From the NCBI GenBank assembly GCA_002104985.1, contig MCGO01000390.1, positions 1 to 20,739 on the forward strand: 20,739 bases of DNA, in the 5' to 3' direction. A program made the translations under genes and the position numbers. Shown here one piece after another: positions 10,001 through 18,048 of this stretch. Source of the stretch: Rhizoclosmatium globosum. Taxonomy: Eukaryota; Chytridiomycota; Chytridiomycetes; Chytridiales; Chytriomycetaceae. Below the pieces are notes generated by a model. The model was not told the DNA's origin, ran no database searches, and saw only the letters and a list, made by a program, of their open reading frames with translations. Every line of letters begins with the position of its first letter. Positions within the stretch are counted from its first letter, which is position 1.

Positions 10001-11364
10001 CCTATTTTAGGGAATCCCTTCAAACTCGTGTGTAATTCGACTCTCAAGTGGTCACTCCCACTCATGTCTGCATCGATTCGAACGTCGAATCCTTCCTCTT
10101 CGATTCGCTTATCTATTAACACATGGTCGATTCTCCAAAAGGGATATTCCGTCTTATTCTTAGCCTTCAACAGCCAAGTCGCTCCCAAGTCATCAGGATG
10201 TTTCACTCGAAAACCATCATGATAGTTCTCAGTCATTCTCTTGAACCATTCCTGTTCTTCCTTACTAATAGTTGAGGGGAATCGGTTCACCAATTTGTCT
10301 TCTAATACTATCGGCGAAACATCATTCATTGTCGGCGCAATATTCATGTCTCCCAACAAGATTACAAGGTGATCTTCTCTCAAGTTGTCACAGTGTGTCT
10401 TGAGGTCGTCTAAAAACTTCAATTTATACTCTTGGCGCTCTGAGTGTCTCATTCCACTCGGTACATAAGTATTTACTATTGCTACATCTCCAAGGATCAG
10501 GGTTAACACTCGTCCTTTATCTCCATCGTAGACAAGTGTCTCTCCGCCCTTAGATGTCTCCATTCCTTCGATGGTCTTGGCTTCTACTTTTCCGTAGAGT
10601 TCCTTCCTCCACAAGATTGCGACTCCTGCGTATCCTGTTTCTGAATCATTCAACGAACAGTTCCAGTTCGGAAGCTCCTTTAAAGCAGCGAATAACTTCT
10701 TACTTTTATTATTCGTACCCATTCGTGTTTCCTGTAGACAAACGATACTACATCTCTGTGAATTTAAGAAATGTTCGACTCTTTCTGTCAAAGGTAAGAG
10801 TTTAAGGTCGTGTTCTTCGTCGTATTTCTTCAATAAACTCCGCAATCCGTTGATATTCCATGTTGAAACGTTTATACTCTTCGAGATTGGCATTGTCTCA
10901 GGTTTCTGTCTCGGTACTTTCTGCACGTCTCTCAAGCTTTTCAGGCGCTTATCTGTTTTAGACTTATTCATAAGTCTCGTTCCTAAGTCGGTCATAAGAT
11001 CGTTCGTGCTCTCAGGTTCAGCTGCTTCTGCAACCTGATTCGAAGTATATGTTTCCAAGAACAATCTACGGTGTTCGCTCTTTGCGAACTCTCTCTGTTT
11101 GTCAGTCGTAGCATATTTATTATACATGTATGTTTGGTACAAAGTTTTTAAAGGGGTATTCTCGTTCTCCCTTCCAGAATCCCCGGTCTCTTGACCATCA
11201 GCCTCTTTTTTAATCGCGTGCTTCACTCCTGTGAAGTCAACTCTTGATAGTGTATCTGGTACAACCTGGTTTTTTCCTGGTACGTGAATGATTGACAAAT
11301 CATAATCTGAAAGGGCGTAAGCCCATCTCGCGAATCTTCCTGTCAAAGCACCGCTTTTCACCAT
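7078..11364 (-). CDS. pol: Pol, 3' part: RNase H end, ExoIII/APE1-like domain, integrase, C-terminal tail
   Basis: A single uninterrupted frame of 1428 codons; numbering below starts at the Met codon at 11364, which lies inside RNase H and is not a true start. Order: RNase H end with final Asp in PDTLSR (36-41); linker (42-163); ExoIII/APE1-like endonuclease (about 165-447); integrase zinc finger (588-628) and catalytic core (about 645-815); unrecognised insertion (about 825-1095); integrase C-terminal GPY/F-like module (about 1150-1222, RWVGPVRI and VSRLRPY); chromodomain-like segment (about 1290-1340, FFYVVKLKG and LPEETLKIF); basic C-terminus (RRKQVEG, RPRRSSRLG). It would be part of a polyprotein cut by the element's protease. 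The frame is continuous over 4.3 kb, unlike the neighbouring RT region. Confidence 0.93.
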   Translation of the reverse strand: MVKSGALTGRFARWAYALSDYDLSIIHVPGKNQVVPDTLSRVDFTGVKHAIKKEADGQETGDSGRENENTPLKTLYQTYMYNKYATTDKQREFAKSEHRRLFLETYTSNQVAEAAEPESTNDLMTDLGTRLMNKSKTDKRLKSLRDVQKVPRQKPETMPISKSINVSTWNINGLRSLLKKYDEEHDLKLLPLTERVEHFLNSQRCSIVCLQETRMGTNNKSKKLFAALKELPNWNCSLNDSETGYAGVAILWRKELYGKVEAKTIEGMETSKGGETLVYDGDKGRVLTLILGDVAIVNTYVPSGMRHSERQEYKLKFLDDLKTHCDNLREDHLVILLGDMNIAPTMNDVSPIVLEDKLVNRFPSTISKEEQEWFKRMTENYHDGFRVKHPDDLGATWLLKAKNKTEYPFWRIDHVLIDKRIEEEGFDVRIDADMSGSDHLRVELHTSLKGFPKIGEEMLVDTTEWLNGKTTSDFSTFAMESIKLCEEELEINLGVMSFTQGESLKTWREKQLEDPYLGPIIRFKEKFEIPDDLDAETMATRSKRMVLDLNGLLFFVSDLNTNVVRRASGRIALCVPDSLKRTILERHHDDIYAGHFGHAKVLPVLLDRFWWPDIVKDLRNHVESCETCNKSKDFHTKTGYLHPIPLGEFAMERTFLDFMDTGKENPNGNRYIMVWVDSFTKWAEAIPIPDLTGETVCKALVTQIFCRYGIPVFLHTDGGPPLDSTLVHQLSRWLGFEKTFTAPYWPRANGPAERMIKTLSQEIRAYIDKFKFNDWEEILPFVMFAYRTHPHGTTNETPYFAWHGRDARLPTDMFVGISPRDVNPDDAVYEEEAAAVERIEAETNIHIEGNAESNRKREGLPRISVAQFVSVEQFKDKCCKHLYGYTKDDQPLWMMLRDILERHDLDVLCLVYDPKMKSKVSPFPNCIYLRDGSRADLRDAVYRLSPGKENGFDERMGKVPVSRLVAVYSRTNSLEIGPSPEDLEYNDGRPVVTLGREQGVGVVKCTYRSYEKEEYLDKTVSLVDPRRRDLHLFGAEPLWDKAGKFWIINPPEYSVGVKSTETFVFEESRGNIFEVFVDEEADEEVELEEAVDRPVVDTRKLKDEERRKLFMKYILKGLHAAQSVIKEKVAKAKEALREKSLENDRAPHTFEIGDRAWLAVPLESEMQRLKAPKKFIFRWVGPVRIMDQSKGDSGTLFRVVETFPGGEVVQREAHVSRLRPYVHRRPIESAERAVRQVSKEEELKAEIAAWKKQGRILTRRPLYSHEPLFATHPSLRRKMEEYDHTEDTDPLHKILAITHVGREGTGFFYVVKLKGVRELQMHTDDTLPEETLKIFWGYQKQIKSRAYTVYRKWIDDRYKGVDDLPRDIVPDDEFLLGPVTVGTYITKAAAELKRTEKRRKQVEGQGGGQNQRPRRSSRLGGEQTQEEE
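8080..8895 (-). other. Unrecognised ~250-residue insertion between integrase core and its C-terminal module
   Basis: In Ty3 elements the stretch after RLPxD normally goes within some tens of residues to a helix and the GD-x-VWL/GPY module. Here the equivalents are RLPTD (809-812) and GDRAWLAV (1153-1160), about 340 residues apart. The helical lead-in (KGLHAAQSVIKEKVAKAKE) is present from about 1116, so roughly 825-1095 is extra. It contains mixed alpha/beta-looking sequence with DLDVLCLVYDP and FWIINPPEYS, and an acidic stretch near 1078-1090. I do not recognise the fold. Confidence 0.7.
8900..9630 (-). other. Integrase zinc finger and DDE catalytic core
   Basis: The HHCC finger is H588-x6-H595 and C625-x2-C628 of the pol frame. 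The catalytic triad is Asp657 (FLDFMD), Asp717 (HTDGG) and Glu753 (GPAERM), with exactly 35 residues between the second Asp and the Glu, as in retroviral and Ty3 integrases. The segment W-P-R-A-N-G-P-A-E matches the usual P-x-x-N-G-x-x-E region. The core ends near AWHGRDARLPTD. It inserts element cDNA into the host genome. Confidence 0.95.
10024..10872 (-). other. ExoIII/APE1-type endonuclease (EEP) domain inside pol
   Basis: Residues about 165-447 of the pol frame carry the ordered motifs of AP endonucleases: TWNINGLR (168-175, Asn170 matching APE1 Asn68), CLQETR (209-214, Glu212 matching Glu96), NTYVPSG (298-304, Tyr300 matching Tyr171), GDMNIAP (338-344, Asp339 and Asn341 matching Asp210 and Asn212), FWRIDHVLID (409-418, Asp413 matching Asp283) and SDH (437-439, matching the Asp308/His309 pair). 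Every catalytic position I can place is kept, so the domain is predicted to nick DNA, possibly at abasic sites. It is joined in frame to RNase H on one side and integrase on the other. Motif wording is nearer to cellular ExoIII/APE1 than to typical LINE endonucleases; that is a by-eye judgement. Confidence 0.9.
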
Positions 11365-11640
11365 TGTACAAGAGCTGAATGATCAGTTTCGATAGTAACT
11401 GGTCGATCGAAGATATACTTATCGAAGCAGCCACAAGCCCATACTACCGCAAGACCTTCTCGGTCTGTGTTCGAGTACTTCTGTTCCACTTCGTTCAGCG
11501 TTCTCGAAATGAATGCAACAGGTTTTCTATCTGCTCGAGTTCCTTTCGGTCCTTTTGCGTAGAGTGCACCGCCTAAAGCCGTGCCAGAAGCATCACATTC
11601 GATGATATATTCTTCGTTATCTCCCGGTAAGTATATATTT
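11365..11640 (-). CDS. pol: RNase H domain of pol (N-terminal and central part)
   Basis: On the element strand this interval encodes IIECDASGTALGGAL, TLNEVEQKYSNTDREGLAVV and ETDHSAL, giving the Asp, Glu and Asp of the RNase H active site. The last Asp lies in PDTLSR of the next frame. The frame breaks by one base near 11362, just after the ETDHSAL segment, where the long pol frame takes over. RNase H removes the RNA strand during reverse transcription. A second break near 11640 separates it from reverse transcriptase. Confidence 0.85.
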
Positions 11641-11645
11641 TATCG

Positions 11646-12700
11646 TCACACAAAGCTGCTATTAATTTCTAAACGCTGCTTCGCATGCTTCTGTCCAACC
11701 CACGATTTATCTCCTTTCAAGAGCGAGTACAACGGCGCTGCAATAGACGCGAAATCTTTAATGAATCTTCGGAAGTAGTTTCCAAAACCTAAGAAAGACT
11801 GCAATTGTCTAATTCCCGTTGGTACAGGCCAGTTTCTCAATTTAGAAATCTTATCTGGATCTCTCCTTAAACCGTCCTTCGAAATAACATGTCCCAAAAA
11901 TGGTAACTCTTGGTGGAAGAGTGCACATTTCGACGGTTTTATTTTCAAATTATACAAGTACATTCGCTCCAGAACCTTCTCAAGGTGTTCAAAGTGTTCT
12001 TCCTCTGTCTTCGAATAGATTATAATATCATCCACGTATACCAACGCGAAAACAATTTATACCCAGCTAACACTGCGTCCATCATTCGTTGGAATGTTGG
12101 TGGTGAGTTTGTAAGCCCGAACGGAAGAACCTTAAAATGGTAAAGTCCTTGTGACGAGATAAGGCAGTCTTCTCTTTACTCTCTTCGTCCATAGGAATCT
12201 GCCAGAATCCACTCATCAAATCCACTGATGAGAAATAATGTTTTCCCGAAACCATGTCAAGGTCTCGTCTATTTTGGTAGAGGGTATCTGTCAGGTATCG
12301 TTATCTGATTTAGTTTCCGAAAATCAGCACAGAATCTCCAATTACCATCGGCTTTCTTCGCCAAAACCACTGGAGCGGCATATTGAGACGTTGACGGTTC
12401 AATTACCTCATCTTTCAACATTTTCTCAATATGTTCTCGCAATATCTGAGTTCGACCCGCCCCTTCCGGGTATGGGTGTAATGAGGTATGCGAGCTCCTG
12501 GTTTCAACTCAATTTTATGTGCAGGGACTCTTTTCGTTCCTGTCACTACATCACTTTTAAAGACATCAATATATTTTCCAATTAAGTCCAGAAGCCTCCT
12601 TTTTGTGTCTGGGCCATAAAAGTCGGAGTCCATATGACTCAAGTCAATCTTATTAAAGATTTCTTCGTTCGACTTATACTCTTCAGGCATGTAATCTCTT
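11646..12700 (-). CDS. pol: Reverse transcriptase domain of pol, frame-broken
   Basis: Ty3-type reverse transcriptase. Segments visible in order on the element strand: VPAHKIELKPGARIP (near 12530), the DGNWRFCADFRKLNQ block (near 12340), SVDLMSGFWQIPMDEE with the first catalytic Asp at 12220-12222, FGLTNSPPTFQRM (about 12083-12124), YVDDIIIYS with the Asp pair at 12027-12032, and FLGHVI plus FLGFGNYFRRFI in the connection. These are the classical blocks 1-7 of Metaviridae RT. The frame shifts near 12450, 12275, 12240, 12150 and 12045, mostly by one base, and catalytic residues remain recognisable. Most of the slips look like lost single bases. Confidence 0.85.
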
Positions 12701-13786
12701 TTATCCTCTTTTGTATATCATGTCCTGGTGTTGAATTCATGATTGGGTCAGGATCCAATTCCGATTCTACTATCTTCGTGTAGGTATAAGGGTCGGCGTC
12801 TTTAAATCTTTAATAAATCTCGGATCGCGAATAGTCTATCCATTCAGCGCGTCTTTCACGTATTCTTCGTTCCGACGCGAAGTTTCATCTTCTAATTCAT
12901 ATTTCTTGTCAATCTTCTTTGACAATTCATCGACGATGTCCTCTATATGCAACATCACCGCTCTGAACTCTTTATGAGTACGGGGTTTCTTCCTTCCTAC
13001 TGATTGTAAGATCGGGTCGAGGAAGTCCTTTTCTTTAAACAGTTTGTTCACTGAGGTAGGTTTCTGTTCAAGCACAGACTCGAAGAAATCCTCATCTAAT
13101 GAAACGTAAAGTTCTATCCGTCCTTCCGTTTCGTAGTCGGCCTCGTCTGACTCCTTCTCTGAGTCTTCGTCGGAATCCTCTTTATTCGGTGGGTCGACAA
13201 AGTCGAGTTCGTCAACCAGTATAGGTTGGACCCTAACCTCTTCTTCTAAAGGCGTTTCGGGTGGTTTGTCCTCCATTAAACAGCTAAGAAACGCGATGTT
13301 ATTCTCTGGATTATGCATTTTCGCTGTAATGCCATTTCGATCATCATTGATTGATCGTTCACGTCTATACTTTTAGGTACATCTAATACAGGTACGTCCC
13401 CACATTGGACGGTTGCTAAGCATATTCCTTCATCTAATTTTAATTTCCGATCCCACATAAGTCAGTTGCATTTTAACTGCTTTCGAGTTGACATCTTCAA
13501 CCCGATATATCGTATTTGCTACGAGAATTCCTCTGCTCGCCATATCAGGGAAACCTTGAAGTAAGCAATTTTCTTGGTTGTTGGGTAGCTTTCTATCCAA
13601 CTCTACTAAAACTTCTTCCTTCCATTGTTTCAGGAGTATATTTTCTTTAAGAACCATCGTCGGTTCTCTTCTGGAACATACTCTTCATAATATTTTAATG
13701 GTACACTCAATCGTTCTTTATTGTGTACTAGTTCACCATTTTTCGTGTAGAACGAACGTGCTTTCATTCTGGGACCATAGAATAGC
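12701..13786 (-). CDS. Protease-to-RT linker of the polyprotein, frame-broken
   Basis: Three overlapping open pieces (13657-13430, 13458-13276 and 13318-12836) follow each other on the element strand and appear to be one protein. The first two (VANTIYRVEDV, LDEGICLATVQ) resemble the beta-rich segment found after the protease in many Ty3 elements. The third is very acidic (runs such as EDSDEDSEKESDEADYE) and ends with a charged helical stretch. From 12836 to 12700 I see only a short link to RT. No enzyme motif is visible. Confidence 0.55.
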
Positions 13787-14140
13787 CTATCGATTGAAAG
13801 CACAAGTCCATTTCAAATAGTTTAATGGCTGGTGTTCCAGTATTGGTCTTGGCAATCCTGGAACCAGCGAAAACTTCACTTGTCTTTTGTATCCGTTTCT
13901 TTCGCCAATGCAAACGTCGGCGTAAAAATAACCTATCATGGTCATTGATCCCGCTATCCCCTTCGTTGTTCTCAACGAATCATACTTGAATAGTCGAGCC
14001 GACACGAAATGACTTGTAAATTCCAAAGAAGCCGAATTATTGGTTCGCTCCGGTATCTACAAGTGCATCTGAAAAGTGATCATTCCACAACAGGCTTATC
14101 GTCGTGATTCGAAAAACTCCATCCAACATGGAATAGTGCA
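13787..14140 (-). CDS. Retropepsin-type aspartic protease, frame-broken
   Basis: The active-site segment DALVDTGAN is encoded with DTGA at 14046-14057 on the element strand. It is preceded in the same frame by a beta-like segment (ISLLWNDHFS). The frame breaks just after DTGAN near 14040 and resumes in the frame 14026-13787, which carries VKFSLVPGLPRPIL, the position of the second conserved hydrophobic-Gly element of retropepsins. The enzyme would cut the Gag-Pol polyprotein. The active-site Asp is present. Confidence 0.75.
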
Positions 14141-14552
14141 AGTTCCACGTTTATATTTTGTAATTGGTTCCTGGGAGTCGGAACTCGCCGTAGCTATTGA
14201 TCCATCTTCAAGACAGCAGTGAGTTTTTCTTCGAACTCAACGTTCTTTCGAGTTTACAGAACGTTTTTACCTTAGGTGCAAGTTATTCTTCTTCTCACGT
14301 CCTTTCTTATTCAGAAAGATGGGTTTTTAAGATATTCCTGAGGGTATAACCTCTCGTGATTTGTACCAACTTTGGATTAACTCACTTATAGGTACAGATT
14401 CCATTCGTACCTATGAATCGGCGAAATCTGGGCGTCGAATGCTTTTGAAAGAGGGTCAATCGACTCCTTCGACGGTATTTCCAATTCCATTCTTTCTTCA
14501 TTCGACTCCGTTCCTTCTTGAGTCGATTTTCCCAGTATGCATTCTCACATCA
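14141..14552 (-). other. Gag-protease junction region, frames broken
   Basis: About 410 bp on the element strand with only short open pieces between the zinc-knuckle remnant and protease. Charged, low-complexity coding sequence seems likely (for example KNVEFEEKLTAVLK near 14250), but no domain can be named. No gene on the + strand is supported. Confidence 0.4.
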
Positions 14553-14837
14553 CTACTTTAAGATTTTATTTTCAAAAGCTAACTCTCCATTATTAGAGGT
14601 TTCAACAGTAAGTTCAGAATCATTATTACACGTAAATTCAATAGGCACTTCGAATTGAGAAACATTATTAATTAAGTTTAAGGTTTGTCGTTGTTGTTTG
14701 TTGTTTCTGTCAAATGTTATTTCATTCACAGTCTCCTTGTTCTGAAATCTGTCGCCGGCTCGTTCAGCTTTCACAGCAACGGATAGCTTTCTCTACTACG
14801 TCGCATACGGACAGTCAGCGTCGATTGGCCTTCCTCC
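14553..14837 (-). CDS. gag: Gag C-terminus with disrupted CCHC zinc knuckle
   Basis: On the element strand a CFTCKEEG segment (about 14825-14850) is followed, one base out of frame, by DADCP. This gives C-x2-C-x4-(H)-x4-C, with the His codon broken by the shift near 14830. This is the nucleic-acid-binding knuckle expected at the end of Gag. The open piece 14774-14553, rich in Asn, Gln and Glu, follows it and probably belongs to the Gag-protease linker. The assignment of the knuckle rests on spacing across a frame break. Confidence 0.6.
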
Positions 14838-17507
14838 TTACAAGTGAAACATTCTGTGGCATAGGCGATTCGAGACTCTCCAATTCTGACGTTGATCCGT
14901 ACTCATATTGAAGGTGTTTGCAATCAATTCGAACTTCTCGTCCCAGTTTTGAGGGTTCGTTTCCTGGTTCACCTGCATCAAAGCCGTGTGTAAAACCTTT
15001 TCCATGTTCGTATTAGGTCCGATTCCTTGACCATAGCGGCGTCCTTCCGACGGCGCACGGTCACGATCTCTTTCACGATCATTCCGGTGACGACTCTGTT
15101 CACGTTTACGCTCTTCCAGGAGCACCTGCGTCAACTTTCCAATATCAGCTGACGTCTGCGCTTGTTGAAGTGCCACGTGTTGTACTGCGGTTTCCAAAGA
15201 CGAAAGTCTGCTATCTTCGCGACTAGACTTCTTGTTACGTATTTCTCCGTTAAAACCTTTCTTGTACAAGAATTGAGCAACCATGTCCATAGTTACACGT
15301 GAATCAGTGTACTTGACTTTCGAACCAGCCACTACAAAGTCGTGGTCATGTAGACGTTGAATTATACCGTCTTGCGTCGATTCTGGAATTTTAGCAATGA
15401 ATGTATCTTTCAACGTTTGTGCACTAACTGCTTTGTCACCCAACAGGTGATTCGCGTTCTTACGCATTTCGCTTTCCTTCAACGCATTGTTCGAACTCCA
15501 TTCCCCGTTAATCAAGGCTTGAGCCGCTTTAAATTGGACAATCGACGAGGTAACCAAAGTCTCCCATGCCCAATTAAAGTTATTAAACGTAGGGTCTCGA
15601 CGCAAAGAAGCCTTGAACGTCATGATATCGCTATCAGTAGAGTCCATGGGCAACGTTTGAACAAAGTTCTTGATGAACTCATCATCGGTCTTGTACCTCT
15701 TGTCTTGACCCACATAATCAGCTTTCAAGGCGTCGACGGCTCTCTTCCATGTTTCACGAGTATCCTTGTTCAAAGGTTCATTATGGAAGGACCTGACTCT
15801 TGTATCGAAGTTATTGTTTCCATACAATACACCCGTCAGTTTATCGGCAAAATCAGTGAAACCTGTCATGGTATTCGAACCAATGTCAGAAACAGCATTA
15901 TTGAGGCTCTTAACTTGTAAGCCAATTCCGGAAACTTCTTGGTTTACTGACTCCGTCGCTGTAGCTAGACGTTCACTGTGTCTTGCAATCAAGTTTGCAT
16001 GACCCTCAGCTTTTCTGTTCGAATGAACCAACTCATCCAACATAGTTCTCGGACCTTCTTGTTCTGGTTCCTCTTCCTGGTCTTGAGGTTCATCCGGGAT
16101 AATTTCTACCGGCGTCAATGCATTATTGGGATATGTTTTTCCCAACTCATTCATCAGTTTGCGATAGTTATCATGGCTGTACGCTCTAACTCGAGTACCA
16201 GTCCTTGCTTCAAGGTGTTCTTTAACTTCCTTGAAGATTTGGCGAAGGGTTACGTCACTGGTAACCTCAATGTTATCTGGGATCCGGAGGGTACCCGAAG
16301 TCTCAGTCCAAGAGTAAGATACTCCGTTAATACTGAATTGAATCATGATTCTAGGTGTTGTATTGTTAAACCAAATCCATAAGACACCAACGATCAAGGG
16401 TGTCCATAACAGGGACATCATAACACTCACGGGAACAAGATAGGTTGAGGACCAGCCATCAATACTCGAAATACCGGTCGTCGGTTTAATTATAGAAGCA
16501 ACTATCAAGTTGAAGAGGAGCCGATTCTTGGATCTTTTTGAAATACAACCTCTCCTCCCACCGCTTCTTAAAACTTCATCTCGGGTCATTTTCAAGCAAT
16601 TATTATTCAAATAAACTCGATTAAACTCATTAAATGATGTAGATTCAACAACACACTTCAAAGAATAAAGGATTACTTCAGAAATAATGAAAGTAACAAA
16701 TTCAGTTACACTTGTGGGATCAGCTTCGCTAGTTCCTTTCGCGAGAATATCTTCCTCCAGAGGATGAGTAATTTGGACGTCCGCGGTTTGAGGGACGTGG
16801 ATCCCATTCACCTGTTCGAGAATGAATCCTTGATCACCTCTTCCTTCAACCTCACCTCTGTGGTCGTCATATTCGCGCTGTCCATAGCGATTACCTCTCA
16901 TACGGTTATTACGGTTATTTTTCTTTTGAGCTCGATTGGCTTTTCCGAAATCCTTTTGCTGGGCCAGATAACCTCCGATCTGCGCTCCAGTCAATGCCGC
17001 AATTCCGATATTGTCTTTCGTAAGTGGCGTAGATGCGGTAATCCCCGATTGGAGATTAATTCCGGCCACAACTTTCTGAAGGTTCGAGAGCTCTTCTTCT
17101 CTCGCCTTTTTCAAGAAGAACGTCTTTCCTACAGGAAAGAAGGACTTAGAATAATCATATAGTCCCCTCCAAGTCGAAACTTGGGTACGCAGATATAAAA
17201 ATCTGGAAATTCCTACAACAACGCTCCACAACTCAACCCAAAATAAAGTCAACTTACTTTCATCCCTATCCGTGGTGGTGTTCCCGATTGTCCTTTCCTT
17301 GGGCACGGATCCAACTGGCTTGGTTCGCATAATCCAATTCTCTTGAAGAGTATTGACGTTACGCCACGCGTTAGTCAGCTGTTCATTGAGAGAATCGATT
17401 TGTTCTTTAAGTCTGAAAACATGTTCCTCGTTGTTTACCATAGCATCGGCTCCTTCGGGAGGAGTCGACCCTGTAGTCACGGTTAGTTTGGCCTCGGCTT
17501 CCTTCAA
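14838..17507 (-). CDS. gag: Gag polyprotein, main intact block (about 889 codons)
   Basis: Continuous frame; its first codon is TTG in mid-protein, so it continues from the block at 17811. Numbering from 17507: coiled-coil part (1-60), moderately hydrophobic segment (about 84-106), RG/RN-rich basic patch (about 187-226), hydrophobic 27-residue segment (354-380) that looks membrane-spanning, acidic Glu/Pro stretch (471-486), a predominantly helical capsid-like part (about 490-760, with TWKRAVDALK and FNWAWETLV), a short coiled coil (765-800) and an Arg/Asp/Glu-rich tail (800-820). It forms the particle that packages element RNA. About 900-1000 residues is large for a Ty3 Gag, and a hydrophobic segment in its middle is unusual. 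Confidence 0.75.
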   Translation of the reverse strand: MKEAEAKLTVTTGSTPPEGADAMVNNEEHVFRLKEQIDSLNEQLTNAWRNVNTLQENWIMRTKPVGSVPKERTIGNTTTDRDESKLTLFWVELWSVVVGISRFLYLRTQVSTWRGLYDYSKSFFPVGKTFFLKKAREEELSNLQKVVAGINLQSGITASTPLTKDNIGIAALTGAQIGGYLAQQKDFGKANRAQKKNNRNNRMRGNRYGQREYDDHRGEVEGRGDQGFILEQVNGIHVPQTADVQITHPLEEDILAKGTSEADPTSVTEFVTFIISEVILYSLKCVVESTSFNEFNRVYLNNNCLKMTRDEVLRSGGRRGCISKRSKNRLLFNLIVASIIKPTTGISSIDGWSSTYLVPVSVMMSLLWTPLIVGVLWIWFNNTTPRIMIQFSINGVSYSWTETSGTLRIPDNIEVTSDVTLRQIFKEVKEHLEARTGTRVRAYSHDNYRKLMNELGKTYPNNALTPVEIIPDEPQDQEEEPEQEGPRTMLDELVHSNRKAEGHANLIARHSERLATATESVNQEVSGIGLQVKSLNNAVSDIGSNTMTGFTDFADKLTGVLYGNNNFDTRVRSFHNEPLNKDTRETWKRAVDALKADYVGQDKRYKTDDEFIKNFVQTLPMDSTDSDIMTFKASLRRDPTFNNFNWAWETLVTSSIVQFKAAQALINGEWSSNNALKESEMRKNANHLLGDKAVSAQTLKDTFIAKIPESTQDGIIQRLHDHDFVVAGSKVKYTDSRVTMDMVAQFLYKKGFNGEIRNKKSSREDSRLSSLETAVQHVALQQAQTSADIGKLTQVLLEERKREQSRHRNDRERDRDRAPSEGRRYGQGIGPNTNMEKVLHTALMQVNQETNPQNWDEKFELIANTFNMSTDQRQNWRVSNRLCHRMFHL

Positions 17508-17945
17508 GCAACTGAAAAGTATCGCATTGCTTTTTGTGATGGTCGCGACGACCAGTCAAATGCTTGCAACGGTGTTCCAATTCAACAACCTTATTCTTGG
17601 CAGCTGTGTACTTGGTAACCGTCTTGTCAAGTTGCTCCATAATCAAATCGCGATCTTTCTTGACAGTTTCAAGCTCAGTCGCAGTCTCAATCGCTTGGTC
17701 TTGAACCGCAATCAAATTGTTTTGGACAGCGGTAAGCTTGGCACGCAAGTAGGTTTCGGGAGTCGTTGCCAACGGTTCTCCCATGTGAAGTTTCTTGACA
17801 GCCGTTTCCAAGAGTTGTCTTGGTCAACGTCAATTACCATGGTTGCACTTGGCAAGGGAGAGAGTTCATCCACAATCTCGTCCTCGGCCGTAGATGCCAA
17901 AGTGGACGCGCTTCCTTGAGTTTCAACAAGTTCTAATCACAGTTA
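17407..17945 (-). CDS. gag: Gag N-terminal region, coiled coil, frame-broken
   Basis: Two overlapping frames (about 17945-17712 and 17811-17407) join the main Gag frame through one-base shifts near 17815 and 17515. The combined sequence starts acidic (TAEDEIVDELSPLP) and then forms a long heptad-like coiled coil (AIETATELETVKKDRDLIMEQL). The frame at 17945 is open back to a stop but has no ATG until 17840-17838, so either translation starts there or an upstream exon or frame supplies the start. Confidence 0.6.
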
Positions 17946-17991
17946 TTCAGCGTGTACCTTCGCAACAGTATACAAACTATTGGTCTTGAGA

Positions 17992-18048
17992 TCACAACTC
18001 AATGTCGTCAAAGTCGTAATCAATAAGCTCTTCTTCCGTTTGGCTCAT
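17992..18048 (-). CDS. 18-codon acidic small ORF upstream of Gag
   Basis: ATG to TGA encodes MSQTEEELIDYDFDDIEL, with a real ATG start. It lies 47 bp upstream of the open Gag frame, is strongly acidic like the Gag N-terminus, and might be the first exon or the first codons of Gag, cut off by an intron or by a lost base. It could also be a regulatory upstream ORF or chance. Confidence 0.35.
   Translation of the reverse strand: MSQTEEELIDYDFDDIEL

Noticed and set aside
10024..10872. A LINE element or a host AP-endonuclease gene nested in the retrotransposon
   Set aside because: The endonuclease is in frame with RNase H and integrase on both sides, with no LINE reverse transcriptase, poly(A), target duplication, start codon or stop codon around it.
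7563..11038. Several + strand open frames of 60-117 codons opposite pol
   Set aside because: They are antisense shadows of the strongly supported pol frame and have no recognisable motif.
14838..17507. An envelope gene, suggested by the hydrophobic segment
   Set aside because: The segment is upstream of the capsid-like part rather than after integrase, and there is no signal peptide or fusion-protein layout.
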